From positions 4,154,001-4,218,000 of the forward strand of contig NZ_CP191258.1 in NCBI RefSeq assembly GCF_050410795.1: a stretch of DNA of 64,000 bases. Direction: 5' to 3'. This document shows positions 59,729-64,000 of the stretch, piece after piece. A model generated the notes under the pieces. That model was not told the origin of the DNA and ran no database searches. It was given only the letters and a program-made list of their open reading frames with translations. Source of the stretch: Fontivita pretiosa. GTDB taxonomy: Bacteria; Planctomycetota; Phycisphaerae; Tepidisphaerales; Tepidisphaeraceae. The stretch's first letter is position 1, and every line of letters begins with the position of its first letter. The translations under genes and the position numbers were made by a program.

Positions 59729-60616
59729 ATGCAAATCGGCACAAGTGCCATAGTGAAAGATTTCGTCCGAACGACGGCCATTCGGGCTCGCGATATGGCA
59801 CTTGCTCCCCTATGGCAACTCGGGGCCGAGCCGGTGAATTTCCTGTGGTTTGAATCTCGCAACTGGGGCGATGCGTTGAATCCGGTACTCATCCGGTGGC
59901 TCTCCGGCAAACCGGTGCGCGGGATCGATCTCAAAGCGCAATTCCCTCGCGCACGATTGCGTCCTCACAGCTCACCGTGGTATCTGGTCGTGGGCAGCAC
60001 TCTTGGGTTTGCTGATGAGAATACCATAGTCTGGGGCAGCGGTTTTATTTCCGAGGTATCGCGCACCCAACAGCGGCCGCTGCGAGTATGCGCGGTTCGC
60101 GGGCCGCTTTCGCGATCGCTTCTGTTGAAACAGGGGATTGACTGTCCTCCGATATATGGAGATCCTGCACTGTTGTTTCCGCGCCTGTATACGCCGTCCA
60201 GTAGCGCAAAGCGATACCGCCTGGGCATTATTCCGCACTATGTGGACATGGATGTGCCCGTTCTGCGTGAACTGCGGCACCGCGATGACATCGCACTTAT
60301 CGACATCAAGTCCGGACTGAAAGCCGTTGCTGACCTGCTGTATAGCTGCGAGCGAATCGCTTCAAGCTCTCTACATGGTCTGATCCTGGCCGATGCATAC
60401 GGTATTCCATCGTGCTGGATAGAACTGTCGAGGAGAATCGCGGGGGGATGGTTCAAGTTCATCGATTACTTCTGTTCAGTGGGACGCGCAGTGGACAGGC
60501 CAGTGCCCTTGTCGAGCAGTAGTGATTTGCGAACGATCCAGCGAAGCTGCATGTGTTCACCGATGAAAATCGATCTGGATCGGTTGTTGGCATGCTGTCC
60601 ATTTCGAGGCAGATAG
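59729..60616 (+). CDS. Polysaccharide pyruvyl transferase-like protein
   Basis: A 295-residue protein with the pyruvyltransferase-type pattern: NFLWFESRNWGDALNPVLIR (about residues 35-54), VVGSTLGFADENTIVWGSGF (about 87-106), VCAVRGPLSRSLLLKQGI, DPALLFPRL and SSSLHGLILADAYGIP (about 212-227). The family adds pyruvate ketals to polymer sugars. The start is tentative: a TTG six bases earlier is also open and no strong ribosome site is seen. Lies seven bases after the glycosyltransferase in the same operon. Confidence 0.87.
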   Translation: MQIGTSAIVKDFVRTTAIRARDMALAPLWQLGAEPVNFLWFESRNWGDALNPVLIRWLSGKPVRGIDLKAQFPRARLRPHSSPWYLVVGSTLGFADENTIVWGSGFISEVSRTQQRPLRVCAVRGPLSRSLLLKQGIDCPPIYGDPALLFPRLYTPSSSAKRYRLGIIPHYVDMDVPVLRELRHRDDIALIDIKSGLKAVADLLYSCERIASSSLHGLILADAYGIPSCWIELSRRIAGGWFKFIDYFCSVGRAVDRPVPLSSSSDLRTIQRSCMCSPMKIDLDRLLACCPFRGR

Positions 60617-60626
60617 AGTCCGCGGT

Positions 60627-62030
60627 ATGGAAGTCAGTATGACGAGTGCAGCAGCGCAAATCCCCGGGAAGTCGTTCTTCCTGGTGGACTGCCAGCCTGC
60701 AAATGTGCAGGCTGCCACTCCGCAGCCATCACTGAAGCAACTGGCGATTCGCGGGGCGGTCTGGACAGTGGCGGGGTACGGCGCCAGCCAGCTCCTCAGG
60801 CTCGGGGGCAACCTGGTGCTTACGCGGCTGCTGTTTCCCGAGGCCTTCGGGCTGATGGCCCTGGTGGGCGTGTTCATGCAGGGGCTGGCGATGTTTTCGG
60901 ATGTCGGGATCGGACCGGCGATCATCCAGTCCCGTCGCGGCGAAGACCCGGACTTCCTGAACACCGCCTGGACCATCCAGATCATCCGCGGCTTTGTCCT
61001 GTGGCTGATAAGCTGCCTGATCGCCTGGCCCGTGGCCGTGCTCTACGGCGAGCCGATGCTCGTGCAATTGCTGCCGGTGGCGGGGATGACAGCCGCGATC
61101 CGAGGTTTTCAGACGACCGCGGTTTCCACTGCCAGCCGCAGGCTGTGTCTGGGAAACCTGACCCTCGTGCAACTGCTGGAGCAAAGCATCGGGATTACCG
61201 CGATGCTCATCTGGTCGGTGGTGCATCCGAGCGTCTGGGCGCTGGCAGGCAGTGGGGTGATCTCCTCGTTTGTCTCGGTGCTGTTGCAATTCCGGTTCTT
61301 GCCGGGACACGGACACAGGATTTCGTTGGAAGCCGACGCCCTGCGACACCTGCTGAGATTCGGTAAGTGGATCTTCGTCAGCACGGTCATGTCATTTCTG
61401 ATCGCTCAGGCAGACCGGCTTGTTGTTGCGCACCTCAGCAATACCAGAACACTGGGGTTGTTCGCGATTGCAGCAACGCTGTGCTCGGTGCCGCTAACAC
61501 TGGCATTGCAGCTTTCAGCCAACGTCGTCTTCGCCGGGCTGTCCCGATCGCGCATCGATGCTGGACGTGGTGTCGTGCGCGAACGGTCGCGGAAATTCTG
61601 TTTGGCTGCGTTCTCGGCCCTATTGCCCATCATCCTGCTGCTGTTCGCAGCCAGCGATCGGATCGTCAGCATCCTGTACGATCAGCGCTACGCAGAGGCT
61701 GCGCCGTTGCTGCGGCTGCTCTGCATCGGAGCGGTCGGTACCATCGTGACTAATCTATCGGGCGCACCACTGCTGGCCCTGGGTGATAGCCGCTCGCAGG
61801 CAATCCTCCAGATCGTTCGCGGTGGGCTTTTCCTCTCAGCCACGGGAATCGGGGTTGGATCCAATTCGCTGGAAGTCTTCCTTGTTGCTCTCGCGATCGC
61901 CCGCTGCGTCGAATACCTCCCGGCGGCTGTCATGCTCCGACGCGCAGGGGTCTGGAATCCGGGCGTAGACGTGTCTTTTCTTGGGGGCTACTTGGCTGCG
62001 ATGGCTTGCTTTTGGGCGAGTCAGAGGTGA
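60627..62030 (+). CDS. Polysaccharide flippase (MOP/Wzx family)
   Basis: A 467-residue membrane protein with about 12-14 hydrophobic helices. The first half contains AVWTVAGYGASQLLRLGGNL and LVLTRLLFPEAFGLMALVGV (about residues 45-80), the usual beginning of Wzx-type flippases, and GIGPAIIQS is typical. It would move lipid-linked repeat units across the membrane for polymerisation by the O-antigen-ligase-like gene downstream. Ten bases separate it from the pyruvyl transferase gene. Confidence 0.93.
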   Translation: MEVSMTSAAAQIPGKSFFLVDCQPANVQAATPQPSLKQLAIRGAVWTVAGYGASQLLRLGGNLVLTRLLFPEAFGLMALVGVFMQGLAMFSDVGIGPAIIQSRRGEDPDFLNTAWTIQIIRGFVLWLISCLIAWPVAVLYGEPMLVQLLPVAGMTAAIRGFQTTAVSTASRRLCLGNLTLVQLLEQSIGITAMLIWSVVHPSVWALAGSGVISSFVSVLLQFRFLPGHGHRISLEADALRHLLRFGKWIFVSTVMSFLIAQADRLVVAHLSNTRTLGLFAIAATLCSVPLTLALQLSANVVFAGLSRSRIDAGRGVVRERSRKFCLAAFSALLPIILLLFAASDRIVSILYDQRYAEAAPLLRLLCIGAVGTIVTNLSGAPLLALGDSRSQAILQIVRGGLFLSATGIGVGSNSLEVFLVALAIARCVEYLPAAVMLRRAGVWNPGVDVSFLGGYLAAMACFWASQR

Positions 62031-62206
62031 ACTCTCCCGCATTCGGCCGATCGCCTGGTTCGCCAATGGCTCGCAGCCGACATGCGGCTGGTCGCTGGCG
62101 CGAGTGCCGAATGTGTGAATTGACAGAGCAGACGGATGTTGTCCTCGAACGGTCGCGGCGGTGATGGAGCTCCGCGCGGTCCGGCCTGGAATCGCGAAAG
62201 CAAACC

Positions 62207-63346
62207 ATGCGAATTACGTTTCTTTCCCCTGCTCCCAACCTCTCCGGTGGTGAACGGGTGATTGCGATCTACGCCAGCAAGCTGGCCTTGCGCGGACACG
62301 ATGTCGAAGTCGTGTGCGCGCGACCCGACGACCCGCCCACGCGGCAGAAGCTCAAGTTATTTCTGATGCACGGACGTTGGCCGGCACGCCCGACCGTCGG
62401 TCCATCTCATTACGCGAACTACGGGGTGCATTATCGGGTGGTCAACCACGCTGGACCGCTGACGGACGATGATATCCGCGATGGCGACATTTTGGTGGCG
62501 ACTTTCTGGCCGACCGTCTACTGGGCGTTGCGGCTGCGCAGCAGCAAGGGTCGTGCGGTGTTCCTGGCGCAGGGATACGAACAGCCGCATCAGCGCACGG
62601 AATGGAGTGAGCGCATACGCCACGAGCTGGAGCAGGCATGGCGGGCAGAACTTCCCTTGATCACAGTCTCGACATGGCTGGCGCGACTGGCTTACGAGCG
62701 GTTTGGCCGCTCGGCAACTGTCATTCGCAACGGCGCCGAGATTCCGCCTGCGGAGTATCGGGCACCCCGGAGTGCGCGGCGCCGCCGAATCGGGCTCATG
62801 TTCACGCCCGACTACGCCAAGGGGTGTGATATCGCCGCACATGCTCTGCTTGCTCTGAACGCGCAGGTGCGGGTCGATCTCGTCGGGTTCGGCGCTTCGC
62901 CGCCACCGGCGGAACTGCCTTTCCGCGAATACCAACTGTGTCCGCATCAGCTCGAAATTCACCGTATCTATGGCAGCAGCGAAGTCTGGCTCTTTCCCAG
63001 TCGCGCCGAAGGCTTCGGTCTGCCGATTCTCGAGGCGATGGCATGTGGCACGCCCGTCGTCGGCACACCCGCCGGAGCCGCGCCCGAACTGCTGGCACAG
63101 GGTGGGGGCGTGCTCGTGCCCCACGAGAATCCCATGGCTCTGGCCGAGGCAATCATCCGAATCTGCCAGATGTCCGACGATCAATGGCAGCAGATGTCAG
63201 ACGCTGCGTATCGAACCGCCTCGGCTTACACATGGGACGATGCGACGACCCTGTTCGAGAACGTGTTGCTGGATTTGGCCAACCAGGCGAAACCCGGGGT
63301 GCAGGCGCAATCGAGCCGTCATCATGAGCCGGCTCTGTGCAGATGA
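62207..63346 (+). CDS. Family 4 glycosyltransferase
   Basis: A 379-residue GT-B enzyme. The N-terminal domain begins RITFLSPAPNLSGGERVIAI (about residues 2-21). The C-terminal nucleotide-sugar site shows LFPSRAEGFGLPILEAMACG (about 264-283) with GTPVVGTPAGAAPELL next, the EX7E-like region. It retains the anomeric configuration of the donor sugar. It lies 176 bases after the flippase; that gap is the largest in the operon and holds no gene. Its stop overlaps the next start by four bases. Confidence 0.92.
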   Translation: MRITFLSPAPNLSGGERVIAIYASKLALRGHDVEVVCARPDDPPTRQKLKLFLMHGRWPARPTVGPSHYANYGVHYRVVNHAGPLTDDDIRDGDILVATFWPTVYWALRLRSSKGRAVFLAQGYEQPHQRTEWSERIRHELEQAWRAELPLITVSTWLARLAYERFGRSATVIRNGAEIPPAEYRAPRSARRRRIGLMFTPDYAKGCDIAAHALLALNAQVRVDLVGFGASPPPAELPFREYQLCPHQLEIHRIYGSSEVWLFPSRAEGFGLPILEAMACGTPVVGTPAGAAPELLAQGGGVLVPHENPMALAEAIIRICQMSDDQWQQMSDAAYRTASAYTWDDATTLFENVLLDLANQAKPGVQAQSSRHHEPALCR

Positions 63347-64000
63347 ACATCGCTGTTCCCATCCTCCTCTTCGGCTGGATCCCGCTGGTGGTCGTGCTGT
63401 TCGCGGGTTTGCCGTCGCGGCGGGCGGTGATCGCGGCGTTTCTGCTGGCCTGGCTGTTTCTGCCCGTGGCAGAGTATCGCATTCCGGGGCTGCCCGACTA
63501 CACCAAGATGTCCGCCACGTGTCTGGGCGTCATGCTCGGCACGATGCTGTTCGATCTTCCCAGGCTGCTGAGCTTCCGCCCGAACTGGATCGATCTGCCG
63601 ATGGCGATCTGGTGCGCCTGCCCGCTGGCATCGTCGCTCTCCAATGGGCTGGGCGTCTACGACGGGCTGTCAGCGGTGCTGAATCAATTCACCGCCTGGG
63701 GCCTGCCGTATCTGATCGGCCGGCTGTATTTCACGGATGCGGCGTCGCTGAAGGAGCTGGCGGTGGGAATCTTCGTCGGGGGGCTGCTGTACGTGCCGCT
63801 GTGCCTGTACGAGATCCGCATGAGCCCGCAGTTGCATGCGATGCTCTACGGCTACCATCAGCACAGCTTCGCGCAGACGATCCGCTGGGGCGGGTGGCGG
63901 CCAACCGTGTTCATGCAGCACGGGCTGATGGTGGGGATGTGGATGTGCATGGCATCGCTGGTGGGGCTGTGGCTGTGGATGAGCGGATCGGTGCGTCGGG
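63343..64000 (+). CDS. O-antigen ligase/polymerase-like membrane protein (partial)
   Basis: At least 219 residues before the right edge. The sequence starts MNIAVPILLFGWIPLVVVLF and is composed of hydrophobic helices with short polar loops, including QHSFAQTIRWGGWRPTVFMQ (about residues 173-192), where RP and the following helix resemble the Wzy/WaaL-type region. It would join repeat units or transfer finished polymer. The start overlaps the glycosyltransferase stop (ATGA). The C-terminal half, with the large periplasmic loop expected in this family, is beyond the window. Confidence 0.78.
   Translation, partial: MNIAVPILLFGWIPLVVVLFAGLPSRRAVIAAFLLAWLFLPVAEYRIPGLPDYTKMSATCLGVMLGTMLFDLPRLLSFRPNWIDLPMAIWCACPLASSLSNGLGVYDGLSAVLNQFTAWGLPYLIGRLYFTDAASLKELAVGIFVGGLLYVPLCLYEIRMSPQLHAMLYGYHQHSFAQTIRWGGWRPTVFMQHGLMVGMWMCMASLVGLWLWMSGSVRR

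Overview
The window is high-GC chromosomal DNA from a planctomycete, most likely of the Phycisphaerae type. Supporting signs are the pairing of an exosortase with PEP-CTERM cargo that carries dockerin-like EF-hand repeats, clustered pseudopilins with H-X(9-11)-DG-like tails, a DUF1580-type phage DNA-binding protein, and short degenerate repeats inserted into gcvP. No 16S or marker tree is available, so the assignment is inference.

Region 1 (1 to about 21,835) is an integrated prophage. All its genes lie on the minus strand, so it reads from right to left. It enters at the 3' end of a tRNA-Gly(CCC) gene, next to a tyrosine integrase. Downstream come early regulators (DUF1580 protein, small membrane protein), a recombination and replication block (Cas4/RecB-like nuclease, Sak4-like AAA ATPase, candidate ssDNA-binding partner, SF2 helicase, VRR-NUC nuclease, zinc protein, primase-helicase), an iteron-like array of TGCCGCG heptamers, then a ParB-fold protein, a Dam-like methylase and a glycosyltransferase. 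Next is an unusual ATPase module: a MoxR-type AAA protein, a zinc/degenerate-vWA-like partner, an HTH-clamp-loader fusion and a free-standing RarA C-terminal domain. Last are the packaging and head genes: small and large terminase, a zinc-ribbon protein, a phage sigma factor, portal, and a protease-capsid fusion cut by the window edge. The second att copy and the tail genes lie outside the window.

Region 2 (22,029-28,895) holds two tandem TlpA-like secreted thioredoxins, one hypothetical gene, and the glycine cleavage operon gcvT-gcvH-gcvP. gcvP carries three in-frame insertions of a heptanucleotide-derived repeat.

Region 3 (29,136-41,922) is a set of three tandem pairs, each a pseudopilin gene followed by a PEP-CTERM protein gene. 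The three PEP-CTERM proteins differ in their N-terminal bodies but share a closely conserved C-terminal block of about 170 residues: a spacer domain, two EF-hand-like repeats and a PEP-CTERM anchor.

Region 4 (42,088-45,105) contains ordinary housekeeping genes: phosphodiesterase, GNAT acetyltransferase, DUF309 protein and enolase.

Region 5 (45,379-64,000) is an exosortase/exopolysaccharide locus. A NusG/RfaH-like regulator is divergent from a long, tightly packed operon: small protein, pseudo-nucleotidyltransferase, exosortase, EpsI-like protein, Wzz/BY-kinase-like protein with an inserted MshEN-like domain, polyprenyl sugar phosphotransferase, giant TPR protein, serine-acetyltransferase-like enzyme, glycosyltransferases, pyruvyltransferase-like protein, flippase and an O-antigen-ligase-like protein cut by the right edge. 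The exosortase probably processes the PEP-CTERM proteins of region 3, linking protein sorting to polymer export.
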